Shown here piece by piece: positions 18,449 through 26,986 of a stretch of 64,000 nt of DNA. The notes beneath the pieces are model-generated. The model did no database searches, was not told where the DNA came from, and worked only from the letters and a program-made list of their open reading frames with translations. How positions within the stretch are numbered: position 1 is the stretch's first letter; each line of letters begins with the position of its first letter. The DNA comes from Pyrinomonadaceae bacterium (lineage in GTDB: Bacteria > Acidobacteriota > Blastocatellia > Pyrinomonadales > Pyrinomonadaceae): positions 1 through 64,000 of the forward strand of contig JAIBCA010000061.1 in the NCBI GenBank assembly GCA_019694345.1, given 5' to 3'. Both the position numbers and the translations under genes were made by a program.

Positions 18449-19558
18449 ATGACTACACAAAATCCTTTAGGACTAAAGAAGATACATCACGTTGAGTTTT
18501 ACGTCGGCAATGCCAAGCAGGCGGAGTTCTATTACCGCAAGGCGTTCGGTTTTTCGCGGCACGCTTACTCGGGGCTCGAGACGGGCAGCCGCGACGCGAC
18601 GAGCTATGTAATGCGTCAAGGTAATATCAATTTTGTTTTGACGGCGCCGATGGGGCCTGAGCATCCGGCGGCCGATCATATCAAGATGCATGGCGACGGT
18701 GTCAAAGACATCGCGTTTTTGGTCGAGGATGCCGATCACGCATTTAACGAATCGGTCAGACGGGGTGCGACGCCTGTCGAGCAGCCGCACGACCACAGCG
18801 ATGAGCACGGCTCGGTCCGCCACGCATCGATCGCGACCTACGGCGACACGATCCACTCGTTCATCTCGTACAACACGAACAACGGACACAATTATTCGGG
18901 CCCGTTCCTGCCCGGATTCGTCGAACAGCGTGTCGAGGGCGATGGCGTCGGTCTGATGCTGGTCGATCACATCGTCGGTAATGTCGAATTGGGCAAGATG
19001 ACGCACTGGTGCGATTTTTACCGCGATGTGCTTGGCTTTTTCAGATATATCACGTTCGACGACAAGGACATCTCGACCGAGTATTCGGCGCTGATGTCGA
19101 TCGTCATGAGCGACGGCCAGCACAATATCAAATTCCCGATCAACGAACCCGCCGAGGGAAAAGGCGGTAAATCGCAGATCCAGGAATACATCGATTTTTA
19201 CCGTTCGGCCGGTGCCCAGCACGTCGCCCTGCTCTGCCGCGACGTTATGCACACGGTAGCAAAATTGCAGGAGAACGGCGTCGAATTCCTCCGCGTGCCT
19301 GACACTTATTACGAAGAGTTGCCCGACCGCGTCGGTGAGATCGACGAAAACATCGACGAACTCAAACGCCTCGGCATCCTTGTCGATCGCGATGACGAGG
19401 GCTACCTGCTCCAGATCTTTACCAAGCCTGTCGAGGACCGCCCGACGGTGTTTTACGAGATCCTGCAGCGTAAGGGCTGTAAGGGCTTTGGCAAAGGCAA
19501 CTTTAAGGCATTGTTCGTCTCGATCGAGGAAGAACAACGACGCCGCGGTAATCTCTAA
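18449..19558 (+). CDS. hpd: 4-hydroxyphenylpyruvate dioxygenase
   Basis: A 369-residue, two-domain VOC-fold non-heme iron dioxygenase that turns 4-hydroxyphenylpyruvate into homogentisate. The N-terminal VOC module starts at [23 protein letters not shown]. Catalytic-domain iron ligands fit VDHIVGNV (first His), QHVALLCRD (second His) and the glutamate of FYEILQRKG near the C-terminus, followed by the characteristic [11 protein letters not shown]. The length matches the family. It follows the AT-rich insert and precedes hmgA by less than 100 bases. Confidence 0.95.
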   Translation: MTTQNPLGLKKIHHVEFYVGNAKQAEFYYRKAFGFSRHAYSGLETGSRDATSYVMRQGNINFVLTAPMGPEHPAADHIKMHGDGVKDIAFLVEDADHAFNESVRRGATPVEQPHDHSDEHGSVRHASIATYGDTIHSFISYNTNNGHNYSGPFLPGFVEQRVEGDGVGLMLVDHIVGNVELGKMTHWCDFYRDVLGFFRYITFDDKDISTEYSALMSIVMSDGQHNIKFPINEPAEGKGGKSQIQEYIDFYRSAGAQHVALLCRDVMHTVAKLQENGVEFLRVPDTYYEELPDRVGEIDENIDELKRLGILVDRDDEGYLLQIFTKPVEDRPTVFYEILQRKGCKGFGKGNFKALFVSIEEEQRRRGNL

Positions 19559-19564
19559 GAATCA

Positions 19565-19634
19565 TTGCCACAAGTTACACGAATGGTACGAACAAAAAAG
19601 AGCATATTCGTGACATTCGTGTAATTCGTGGCAA
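19565..19634. repeat. imperfect inverted repeat with ATTCGTG triplication upstream of hmgA
   Basis: Arms of 21 bases at 19565-19585 and 19614-19634 are reverse complements at all but two positions. The right half also contains ATTCGTG at 19606, 19615 and 19624, that is, three copies with a 9-base period. The unit fills the hpd-hmgA gap and reaches the last bases before the hmgA start. It looks like a small REP-type palindromic element. Confidence 0.6.
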
Positions 19635-19645
19635 AATCCAGTCTT

Positions 19646-20935
19646 ATGAACCTCAAATACCAAACAGGTTTTGGAAATGAATTTGCGACCGAGGCGGTCG
19701 AAGGGGCTTTGCCCGTCGGGATGAACTCACCGCAGCGGGCTCCGCTTGGGCTCTATGCAGAGCAGCTTTCGGGCACGGCGTTCACGGTGCCACGCTCCGG
19801 GAATAAGCGGACCTGGACGTACCGCATCAGGCCGTCGGTGATGCATAGGCCGTTCGAGCGGATCGACAACAAGCGTTGGCAGAGCAAGCCTGACGATATC
19901 GACGTGACGCCGAATCAACTTCGCTGGGACCCGCTGCCGGTTCCGACGGAGCCGACCGATTTTATCGAGGGCATAACCACGATCGCTCTGAACGGCGACC
20001 TGATGTCGCAGGCCGGCATCGGCATCCATATCTACACCTGCAACAAGGGGATGGGCGACCGGTATTTTTACAACGCCGACGCCGAGATGCTGATCGTGCC
20101 CGAGATGGGACGTTTGGGGTTTTTGACCGAGCTTGGTGCCCTGCAGGCCGGTGCCGGCGAGATCGTCGTCATTCCACGAGGCGTGAGATTTAAGGTGGAG
20201 CCGCATCCGGACGACAAACAGTGCCGCGGTTACATCTGCGAAAACTACGGGGCTCAATTCCGCATTCCGGATCTCGGGCCGATCGGGGCCAACGGCCTGG
20301 CCAATCCTCGCGATTTTGAAACACCCGTCGCGTGGTACGAGGACCGCGAGGGCGAGTTCGAACAGGTCGCCAAATTTGCCGGCAATCTATGGTCCGCGCC
20401 GATGACACACTCGCCGCTCGACGTCGTCGGATGGCACGGCAACTATGCGCCTTACCGTTACGACCTGCGTCGATTTAACACGATCGGTTCGATCTCTTAC
20501 GATCATCCGGATCCGTCGATCTTCACCGTGCTGACATCACCGTCGGGCGAACCGGGCGTGGCCAATTGCGATTTTGCCATCTTCCCCGAACGCTGGCTCG
20601 TCGCCGAAAATACGTTCCGGCCGCCGTGGTATCACCGCAACTACATGTCCGAATACATGGGACTCGTTTACGGCCAGTACGACGCCAAAGAAGAAGGCTT
20701 CGTCCCCGGCGGCGGCAGCTTGCACAATCAAATGTCCGCCCACGGCCCCGACCTCGATGCTTTCGAAAAAGCATCGAACGCCGACCTGGCACCGCAAAAA
20801 CTCGAGGGCACAATGGCGTTCATGTTCGAATCGCGCTACATCATTCGCCCGACGAAATTCGCCATGGAATGCTCGCAACTGCAGAACGAGTATTTTGAGG
20901 TGTGGCAGCGATTGAAAAGGAATTTTACGTATTGA
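19646..20935 (+). CDS. hmgA: homogentisate 1,2-dioxygenase
   Basis: A protein of 429 residues from ATG 19646, chosen because [13 protein letters not shown] matches the family N-terminus. An in-frame GTG at 19628 would add six residues and lies inside the inverted repeat. It opens the ring of homogentisate to maleylacetoacetate. Iron ligands are His330 and Glu336 in [11 protein letters not shown] and His366 in MSAHGPD, with the same 6- and 30-residue spacing as in the human enzyme. Other landmarks are [11 protein letters not shown] and the [12 protein letters not shown] loop. A KANL3-like hydrolase gene follows after three bases. Confidence 0.96.
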   Translation: MNLKYQTGFGNEFATEAVEGALPVGMNSPQRAPLGLYAEQLSGTAFTVPRSGNKRTWTYRIRPSVMHRPFERIDNKRWQSKPDDIDVTPNQLRWDPLPVPTEPTDFIEGITTIALNGDLMSQAGIGIHIYTCNKGMGDRYFYNADAEMLIVPEMGRLGFLTELGALQAGAGEIVVIPRGVRFKVEPHPDDKQCRGYICENYGAQFRIPDLGPIGANGLANPRDFETPVAWYEDREGEFEQVAKFAGNLWSAPMTHSPLDVVGWHGNYAPYRYDLRRFNTIGSISYDHPDPSIFTVLTSPSGEPGVANCDFAIFPERWLVAENTFRPPWYHRNYMSEYMGLVYGQYDAKEEGFVPGGGSLHNQMSAHGPDLDAFEKASNADLAPQKLEGTMAFMFESRYIIRPTKFAMECSQLQNEYFEVWQRLKRNFTY

Positions 20936-20938
20936 GCG

Positions 20939-21607
20939 ATGTTTGCCAAAGAGATTAGATTCTTTGCCTCTTTGGCAAAAGGAGAAGTTTCGGCCCTTGT
21001 ATTGCGGCCGGAGAACGCTACGCATCTTTTCGTCCTCGGCCATGGGGCGAGTACGAATATGAGGCATGCGACGATGCAGTCGATCGCTGAGGCATTGGCT
21101 GAGCGGGGCATTGCGACGTTTCGGTATAACTTTCCATACTCCGAGAAGGGCGGCGGACGCGACTCACAGGCCGTCTGTGTCGAGACGATCCGAAACGCGT
21201 GCCGAGCCGCAAATCAGGCTGCTCCTGATCTGCCGCTTCTCGCGGGCGGGCATTCATTTGGCGGGCGGATGACGTCAACGGCACAGTCGGAAGCTCCGCT
21301 TGACGGCGTCGTCGGGCTCGTATTTTTCTCGTATCCGCTGCATCTCCCGGGACGTCCTGACACTAAGCGTGCCGAGCATCTCGCCGAGATCGATGTGCCG
21401 ATGCTGTTTCTCTCCGGCACTCGCGACGAACTCGCGACGCTTGATCTGCTAACTCCAACGATCAAGTCGCTCGGCAATATGGCGACGCTTCATCTGATCG
21501 AAACGGCAAACCACAGTTACAAAGTTCTCAAGAAGTCACGTACTTCTGACGAAGATGTTTTCGGCGAAATGGCGCGCGTTGCTGGTAATTGGGCCGAGTC
21601 GTTGTAG
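20939..21607 (+). CDS. alpha/beta hydrolase of the KANL3/Tex30 type
   Basis: A 222-residue cytoplasmic alpha/beta hydrolase. The nucleophile elbow GGHSFGG places the catalytic serine at Ser106. FLSGTRDELA supplies the acidic residue and ANHSYKV the histidine near the C-terminus. The N-terminal LFVLGHGAS loop would form the oxyanion hole. The dienelactone-hydrolase-like KANL3/Tex30 group fits best. It starts three bases after hmgA and is probably co-transcribed. A role in aromatic breakdown is possible but unproven, since fumarylacetoacetase is a different fold. Confidence 0.8.
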   Translation: MFAKEIRFFASLAKGEVSALVLRPENATHLFVLGHGASTNMRHATMQSIAEALAERGIATFRYNFPYSEKGGGRDSQAVCVETIRNACRAANQAAPDLPLLAGGHSFGGRMTSTAQSEAPLDGVVGLVFFSYPLHLPGRPDTKRAEHLAEIDVPMLFLSGTRDELATLDLLTPTIKSLGNMATLHLIETANHSYKVLKKSRTSDEDVFGEMARVAGNWAESL

Positions 21608-21673
21608 AATATCGTCTACAAAAATTGCTACACAATTCAAGGCAGTACTGCGGATAACGCAACCTAAGAGGTT

Positions 21674-21946
21674 ATGTGCCGAAATATCAAAACGCTTTTC
21701 AATTTCGATCCGCCGGCGACAACCGATGAGGTTCAGGCGTCGGCTTTGCAGTTCGTGAGAAAGCTCTCGGGAATGAACAGGCCTTCGAAAGCGAACGAGG
21801 AGGCATTTCACCTTGCCGTCGAGCGTGTCGCGGCCGCAGCTCAGGAGATGCTCAATTCGCTTGAGACGACCGCGCCTCCGAGAGATCGCGAGGTCGAGGC
21901 GGCACGGGCACGCGAACGCTCGGCGTTGCGGTTTGGTACAAGGTAA
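21674..21946 (+). CDS. DUF2277 family protein
   Basis: A 90-residue protein that begins MCRNIKTLFNFDPPAT and contains ALQFVRKLSGMNRPSKANEEAF and TTAPPRDREVEAARARER, the conserved blocks of DUF2277. The family is small, cytoplasmic and of unknown function. The early Cys2 is a conserved feature. An ankyrin-repeat gene starts three bases after it. Confidence 0.9.
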   Translation: MCRNIKTLFNFDPPATTDEVQASALQFVRKLSGMNRPSKANEEAFHLAVERVAAAAQEMLNSLETTAPPRDREVEAARARERSALRFGTR

Positions 21947-21948
21947 AT

Positions 21949-22695
21949 ATGGACAAAGAGACGATTCTCGACCGTATCGGCCGCGGACGTACGGATCTCG
22001 TTTTCGATCTGTTAAAGCTGGCTGATTGGCAGACAGTTCTTCATGAAGGCGACGTCAAGCCGATACAGTGGTTTGTGTACTACAACGACACGACCGCGAT
22101 CAAAGCGGTGCTTGACGCCGGCGGCGATCTATTGAGTATCGACCTCGATCGCGAGCTTGGCCACGCCGCGTTCTTTGGTCACTGGAAGGTTGTTGACTTC
22201 CTCATTTCACGTGGTGCCGATGTAAATTGGCGAGTTCCCGATACCGGCGAGACACCGCTGCATAGTGCATTGTGCAAAGCCGGGCGTCCGTACTTTTTCA
22301 ATGTGATCAAGCTGCTCATCGAAAACGGTGCTGACGTGAATGCCAAGACTATTCCCGGAGTCGATACCGGCGGATTTATGCGTGATGTCAGAACCAAGGG
22401 CGAGACGCCGCTTCATCGCGCAGCAGCTTACGGCGACGAAGCGATGATCTCATATCTTATCGAACACGGAGCAGACAAAGAGGCCCGTGATGTTCACGGC
22501 AATTCACCGATCTCGTGGGCAAGCGAACATCTGCGTCCGGGCTCGATACTGAAATTGCTTGCGTTTCCTCCGCATAATATTAGCGATGGCCACGTCGATG
22601 GCATGACTTCCGATCACGGCTGCGGTTGGGGAAACGGAATGGAACGCAATTTGATAGGCGACTATTTGCTTGAAAGCGTGAACGATGGCGATTGA
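21949..22695 (+). CDS. ankyrin repeat protein
   Basis: A 248-residue protein without a signal peptide. At least three ankyrin repeats are visible between about residues 65 and 190: HAAFFGHWKVVDFLISRGADVN, TPLHSALCK...VIKLLIENGADVNAK and TPLHRAAAYGDEAMISYLIEHGADKEA. Ankyrin domains bind proteins, but no partner is obvious. The 3' end overlaps the next VOC gene by 11 bases, so the two are likely translationally coupled. Confidence 0.85.
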   Translation: MDKETILDRIGRGRTDLVFDLLKLADWQTVLHEGDVKPIQWFVYYNDTTAIKAVLDAGGDLLSIDLDRELGHAAFFGHWKVVDFLISRGADVNWRVPDTGETPLHSALCKAGRPYFFNVIKLLIENGADVNAKTIPGVDTGGFMRDVRTKGETPLHRAAAYGDEAMISYLIEHGADKEARDVHGNSPISWASEHLRPGSILKLLAFPPHNISDGHVDGMTSDHGCGWGNGMERNLIGDYLLESVNDGD

Positions 22696-23089
22696 GATCC
22701 AAGGCATGACGCCGCTGATACAGGTTTTTGATATGAGGCGTTCACTCGCCTTTTATCGCGACGTGCTCGGATTTGAGGTCGTCAGCGATTCTGGAAATGG
22801 CGATGATTCGAGTTGGGTCTGGATACGAAAAGACGAATGCCATCTAATGCTCAACGATCAGTATGAACCGGGAAATGAACCAATCGAATGTCCGGCTGAA
22901 CGCATTCGGTGGCACGGAGATACTTGTCTTTATTTCGGAGCCGACCCAGACGCAGCTTACAAATTCTTTAAAGCGAGAGGTATCAAGGTCGATCCGCCAA
23001 ATGATGCTCCGTACGGAATGCGGCAACTCTATTTGCTCGACCCGGACGGCTACAATCTCTGTTTTCAAAGTGAGTTGAAAAATGAGTGA
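22685..23089 (+). CDS. VOC family (glyoxalase/bleomycin-resistance-like) protein
   Basis: A 134-residue protein with one pair of beta-alpha-beta-beta-beta modules. The first is [27 protein letters not shown], and the C-terminal one ends QLYLLDPDGYNLCFQ. Small dimeric VOC proteins can be lyases, isomerases, dioxygenases or drug-binding proteins, and the metal site here is not clear enough to choose. It overlaps ankyrin-repeat genes on both sides (11 and 8 bases). Confidence 0.8.
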   Translation: MAIEIQGMTPLIQVFDMRRSLAFYRDVLGFEVVSDSGNGDDSSWVWIRKDECHLMLNDQYEPGNEPIECPAERIRWHGDTCLYFGADPDAAYKFFKARGIKVDPPNDAPYGMRQLYLLDPDGYNLCFQSELKNE

Positions 23090-23627
23090 AAATTGGCGAC
23101 TCGCAAAACATCACCTCGCCGCGGGCAATTTCACCGTCCTGCAAGACGTTTTGGGCGGTGGCGACGAATTTGACTGCCAGATCGTCAGTTGGTTTAACGA
23201 TGGCAAATTTGCGGACGAGCCCGAATTGCTTGCGGAGGTATTATCATGCGCCTGTATGTTGGGCCGGACAGACACTGCCGCTTTTTTGATAGACAGGGGC
23301 GTCGCCCCTTATGCCGGGATTAAGACCGGACTCGCCGGGCCGCATTACGCGGCGAGCAGCGGTAGGCTCGAGACGATAAAGATGCTGCTCGATCGAAATA
23401 TCGACCTTGAGGTCGAGAACATGTATGGCGGCACCGTCCTTGGCCAGACTCTCTGGTCCGCCGTTAACGAACTTTCCGAGAGCCACGCCGAGATCATCGA
23501 ACTGCTGATTGACGCTGGTGCTAACGTCGAACCTGGCACGCTCGAATGGTGGCAGGAACAGTCGGTGCCGTCAGCGGAAACCAAGCAACGCGTGCTTGAT
23601 GCCTTACGCAAAAACAGTGCACAATAG
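23082..23627 (+). CDS. ankyrin repeat protein
   Basis: A 181-residue protein with a short ankyrin domain (about residues 45-150). Helical pairs such as ACMLGRTDTAAFLIDRGVAPYAG, YAASSGRLETIKMLLDRNIDLE and SHAEIIELLIDAGANVE are recognisable. There is no signal peptide. The start overlaps the VOC gene by 8 bases. It may be a diverged partner of the ankyrin protein at 21949-22695. Confidence 0.75.
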   Translation: MSENWRLAKHHLAAGNFTVLQDVLGGGDEFDCQIVSWFNDGKFADEPELLAEVLSCACMLGRTDTAAFLIDRGVAPYAGIKTGLAGPHYAASSGRLETIKMLLDRNIDLEVENMYGGTVLGQTLWSAVNELSESHAEIIELLIDAGANVEPGTLEWWQEQSVPSAETKQRVLDALRKNSAQ

Positions 23628-23636
23628 CCAATCCGT

Positions 23637-24857
23637 ATGGAAACGGACGTTTTAAAACAACGCATCTATTCGATCGACCTTCTTCGCGGCGTCGTGATGA
23701 TGATAATGCTGATCGACCACACGCGGGAATTCGTTCACGCCGGTGCGATGCAGTTTGACCCGACGGACCTTTCAAAAACGAGCGTTGCTGTTTTCCTTAC
23801 GCGTTGGATAACCCACTACTGTGCACCGACCTTTGTTTTCCTTGCCGGTACCAGCATATTTCTGCAAAAGCTGAATGGAAAGAGCAACGCCGAACTTTCC
23901 CGTTTTCTCTGGACCCGCGGGCTCTGGCTGGTCATCCTTGAGTTTACGTTGGTGCGTTTCGGCATTGTCTTCAACCTCGACTATTCCGCTTCGTTCGGCA
24001 TGGTACAGGTGATCTGGGTGATCGGCGTTTCGATGATCGTGATGGCGGCGCTGATCTATTTGCCGGTGAAGGTGGTTTGTGGCGTTGGCGTGGCGATGAT
24101 CGTGATGCACAATCTGCTTGACCGTTTTCAGGTGCCGCCTGAGACTGCGTTCATGGGAACGCCCGCCCCCGACCTGTCGCAGATCATGATACTGATCTTT
24201 CATCAGCAAGGCGTCGTGCCTATTCCGGGCACCTCGGGCGTCTTTGTGGCGTATCCGCTGATACCGTGGATCGGCGTCATGGCGGCCGGATATGCTTTCG
24301 GGACGCTGTATGCCAAGGAACGCGAGCAACGGCGAAAATGGTTGATGATGCTCGGCGTGACGATGACGCTGCTCTTTGTCGTCATAAGGCTGACGAACGC
24401 CTACGGCGACCCGTCCGCTTGGGCCACACAGGAGACGCCGGGATTTACATTCCTCTCGTTCCTCAACACGACAAAATATCCGCCCTCGCTGCTATTCCTG
24501 TTAATGACGCTCGGGCCCGCGATGCTGGTTCTTGCCCTTACCGACAAGATCGACGGCAAAGCGATCTGGGAACGGATCTGCATCACGTTTGGCCGTGTAC
24601 CGATGTTCTTTTACATTCTGCAATGGTTCACGGCGCATCTTTCAGGCGTCGTGCTCAGCTGGCTGGCGGGAAAGGACATCCGCTACTTTTTTGGTAATCC
24701 AATGGCGAGCGGCCAGCCGCCGCCCGCGGATGCGGGGTTTCCACTGTGGGTCGTTTACGCGGCGTGGGCCGTCGGCCTTTTCATTCTGTATCCGCTGTGC
24801 GCGTGGTGGGGCGGCCTGAAGCGGCGAAACAAGCACTGGGCACTGAGCTATTTATAG
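23637..24857 (+). CDS. DUF1624 / heparan-alpha-glucosaminide N-acetyltransferase-like membrane protein
   Basis: A 406-residue integral membrane protein with about ten to eleven hydrophobic segments. The N-terminus QRIYSIDLLRGVVMMIMLIDHTREF is the signature of the DUF1624/HGSNAT-like acyltransferase family, whose conserved Asp-His pair sits at IDH. PGTSGVFVAYPLIPWIGVMAAGYAFG is a second landmark. Relatives move acetyl groups across membranes onto sugars, but the acceptor here is unknown. It starts nine bases after the ankyrin gene. Confidence 0.82.
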   Translation: METDVLKQRIYSIDLLRGVVMMIMLIDHTREFVHAGAMQFDPTDLSKTSVAVFLTRWITHYCAPTFVFLAGTSIFLQKLNGKSNAELSRFLWTRGLWLVILEFTLVRFGIVFNLDYSASFGMVQVIWVIGVSMIVMAALIYLPVKVVCGVGVAMIVMHNLLDRFQVPPETAFMGTPAPDLSQIMILIFHQQGVVPIPGTSGVFVAYPLIPWIGVMAAGYAFGTLYAKEREQRRKWLMMLGVTMTLLFVVIRLTNAYGDPSAWATQETPGFTFLSFLNTTKYPPSLLFLLMTLGPAMLVLALTDKIDGKAIWERICITFGRVPMFFYILQWFTAHLSGVVLSWLAGKDIRYFFGNPMASGQPPPADAGFPLWVVYAAWAVGLFILYPLCAWWGGLKRRNKHWALSYL

Positions 24858-24865
24858 ATAACGAT

Positions 24866-25237
24866 ATGACACGAAAGATCGTGCACACACGACACGTATT
24901 AGCGGTCAAGGACCTGGCTGTCGCGGCCGCGTATTTTAAGGACAAGCTCGGTTTTGACCTCGATTTCACATCGCCGGGCTGGGAATTCTTGTCATTCGGC
25001 GATTACAAGGTAATGCTCGGCGAGTGCCGCGACGAAATGACCGCCGAGGCGACGGGCAACCACTCCTGGTTTGCCCACGCATTGGTCGAGAACGTCGATG
25101 ACGTCTATGCCGAGTTCAACGAACGCGGGGCAAACATACTGTCGAGGATCGCGAATAAGCCGTGGGGCATACGCGATTTCACTGTCATCACACCTGACGG
25201 ACACCGGATCGTGTTTGGACAAGTGATAGACAAATAG
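24866..25237 (+). CDS. VOC family protein
   Basis: A protein of 123 residues from ATG 24866, chosen because MTRKIVHTRHVLAVKDLAVAAAYF starts the VOC fold directly. The frame stays open upstream but only within the previous gene. Modules: VLAVKDLAVAAAYFKDKLGFDLDF and FTVITPDGHRIVFGQ. It is probably a dimeric glyoxalase/fosfomycin-resistance-like protein of unknown substrate. It lies eight bases after the DUF1624 gene and ten before the next. Confidence 0.8.
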   Translation: MTRKIVHTRHVLAVKDLAVAAAYFKDKLGFDLDFTSPGWEFLSFGDYKVMLGECRDEMTAEATGNHSWFAHALVENVDDVYAEFNERGANILSRIANKPWGIRDFTVITPDGHRIVFGQVIDK

Positions 25238-25246
25238 GGATCATCA

Positions 25247-25693
25247 ATGAGAACTAATTGGAAAAAGGGCCGTGGAAAACTGGGTGTGCTCGAACCGCTG
25301 ATCGGTTCGTGGACGGCCGAGTCAGACACGCCGATGGGCCATGTGAAATGTACACGTACATTCGCAAAGCACCACGGCGACAAGTGGATCATACTCGACG
25401 CTGACTGGGATTTTGGCGGCAAGCACTATAAGGAGCACGCGGTCTTTGGCGTCGACGAATCTGGCACGCTAGCGTTCTGGTCGTTTACATCGGACGGTAA
25501 ACATTCGCAAGGAAAGCTGGCTGACGGCACCGATGTCCACGCAGACGCGGTCGCTTTCGAAGCCCAGATGCCCGCCGGCATCGCCCGTATGATCTACTGG
25601 CCCGGCGAAAACGATACCGTCAATTGGGCCGTCGAATCAAAAACGAAAAAAGGCTGGAATAGATTTACAGAGCACAACTACAAAAAGGGGTAA
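25247..25693 (+). CDS. conserved hypothetical protein, DUF1579/lipocalin-like
   Basis: A 148-residue soluble protein rich in beta strands. The beginning, LEPLIGSWTAESDTPMG, resembles DUF1579-type proteins (a lipocalin-like barrel beginning with a 'GxW' motif), as do FGVDESGTLAFWSFTSDGK and the final WNRFTEHNYKK. There is no signal peptide. It appears to be the last gene of the rightward run that starts at hpd. Its stop codon lies in a tight hairpin. Confidence 0.5.
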   Translation: MRTNWKKGRGKLGVLEPLIGSWTAESDTPMGHVKCTRTFAKHHGDKWIILDADWDFGGKHYKEHAVFGVDESGTLAFWSFTSDGKHSQGKLADGTDVHADAVAFEAQMPAGIARMIYWPGENDTVNWAVESKTKKGWNRFTEHNYKKG

Positions 25694-25709
25694 TGGCCGG
25701 CGGCCATTA
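25691..25709. terminator. palindrome on a stop codon between convergent genes
   Basis: TAATGGCC and GGCCATTA form a perfect 8-base-pair stem with a 3-base loop. The first TAA is the stop of the preceding gene. No T-run follows, so intrinsic termination is uncertain. Confidence 0.4.
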
Positions 25710-25775
25710 CCATGCTTTCGAACGGTTTCTAAGAAAAAGCAGAGGCTTGCCAAGATCCCTTAGATCGCGGCCGAT

Positions 25776-26516
25776 CTACTCCATCTCGCTCTCGTCTATA
25801 TCAAAATTCGCATAGACCTTTTGGACGTCGTCGTTGTCGTCGAGAGCGTCGTAGAGTTTCATCATCTTGCGGGCATCGTCGCCGGTGAGGGCAATGTAGT
25901 TCTGCGGGATCATTGAGATCTCTGCGGCCTGCGTTTCGACGCCGGCCGTCTTGAGAGCATCGCTGACCGCGTCGAAAGCATCGGGCGAGGTAAATATCTC
26001 AAAAACATCGCCCTCATCCTGCATATCATCGGCGCCGGCCTCGATGACGATGTCAAAGAGTTCGTCCTCGCTCTTGGCGGCCTTATCGACGACGAAATAA
26101 CCCTTCTTGTCGAACATCCAGGCGACCGAACCGGCCTCGCCCATGTTGCCGCCGTTCTTTGAAAAGATGTGGCGGATCTCGGCGACCGTGCGGTTGCGGT
26201 TATCGGTCATCGTCTCGACCAGGACAGCGACGCCGGCGATACCGTAGCCTTCGTAGGTGATCTCGTCGTAATTAACGCCTTCGAGTTCGCCCGTTCCGCG
26301 TTTAATGGCACGGTCGATAGTATCGTTGGGCATATTCTGAGCTTTGGCGTCGGTCACGGCTTTGCGCAAACGAGCGTTAGCATCGACATCGCCGCTGCCG
26401 CCGGTGCGGGCCGCGACGGTGATCTCTTTGATCAGTTTGGTGAATATCTTGCCGCGTTTGGCGTCGAGTGCGCCCTTTTTGTGCTTAATTGTGTGCCACT
26501 TCGAGTGTCCTGACAT
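25776..26516 (-). CDS. yebC: YebC/PmpR family protein
   Basis: A 246-residue cytoplasmic protein that begins [28 protein letters not shown], the family hallmark, with the usual three-domain length and [12 protein letters not shown] in the middle. YebC proteins were described as transcription regulators. More recent work links them to translation at proline-rich stretches, so the exact role here is open. It is transcribed leftward next to yggU. Confidence 0.96.
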   Translation of the reverse strand: MSGHSKWHTIKHKKGALDAKRGKIFTKLIKEITVAARTGGSGDVDANARLRKAVTDAKAQNMPNDTIDRAIKRGTGELEGVNYDEITYEGYGIAGVAVLVETMTDNRNRTVAEIRHIFSKNGGNMGEAGSVAWMFDKKGYFVVDKAAKSEDELFDIVIEAGADDMQDEGDVFEIFTSPDAFDAVSDALKTAGVETQAAEISMIPQNYIALTGDDARKMMKLYDALDDNDDVQKVYANFDIDESEME

Positions 26517-26616
26517 TGTTATTTCCTATTTTCTTAACTTCGATCGCTGCATCAAGCGCACACTCCCTGCCGGTCGTGTTTCCGCCTGTTTTTACTAAAC
26601 TTGAAAATATACCACG

Positions 26617-26907
26617 CTACGTTTTGCCTTTCAAAACGGCTTCGACGGCCGCCGGCGACCGTCCGCGAATGCTGACCCGCTTTGTCTTCGACGTTGAGCC
26701 GGAGATGATGTCGATATCGCTTTTTGCCGTGCCGAAAGCTTTTGCCAACATTCTGATCAGTTCGGCGTTTGCCGCACCGTCAACCGGCGGCGAGGCGATG
26801 CGGACCTTTAGAGCGCCATCGTGTTCGCCGATGACCTCACTTCTGGAAGCTCGCGGTACAACGCGAACGTCAAAAGTCACGGCTCCGTCCTTTTCCACAA
26901 ATTTCAT
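26617..26907 (-). CDS. yggU: DUF167 (YggU-like) protein
   Basis: The start is set at ATG 26907 (96 residues) because MKFVEKDGAVTFDVRVVPRASRSEV matches the family N-terminus. An ATG 57 bases upstream would add an atypical extension. SPPVDGAANAELIRMLAK (about 43-60) and ISGSTSKTKRVSI are the family core. The function is unknown, but the gene is often found near yggS and yggT, both of which lie a few kilobases away here. Confidence 0.88.
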   Translation of the reverse strand: MKFVEKDGAVTFDVRVVPRASRSEVIGEHDGALKVRIASPPVDGAANAELIRMLAKAFGTAKSDIDIISGSTSKTKRVSIRGRSPAAVEAVLKGKT

Positions 26908-26986
26908 CGACTTAACAGATAAGCAATGCCGTTCGGCAGACAATTGAGATATTATAGCTGACAAATCAGCACAGGGGACAATTCAT

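Noticed and set aside
18473..19537. A 354-codon minus-strand frame opposite hpd
   Set aside because: It lies fully inside a well-supported dioxygenase gene and has no recognisable features.
19628..19646. GTG 19628 as the hmgA start
   Set aside because: It adds six residues not typical of the family and lies inside the inverted repeat. ATG 19646 matches the conserved N-terminus.
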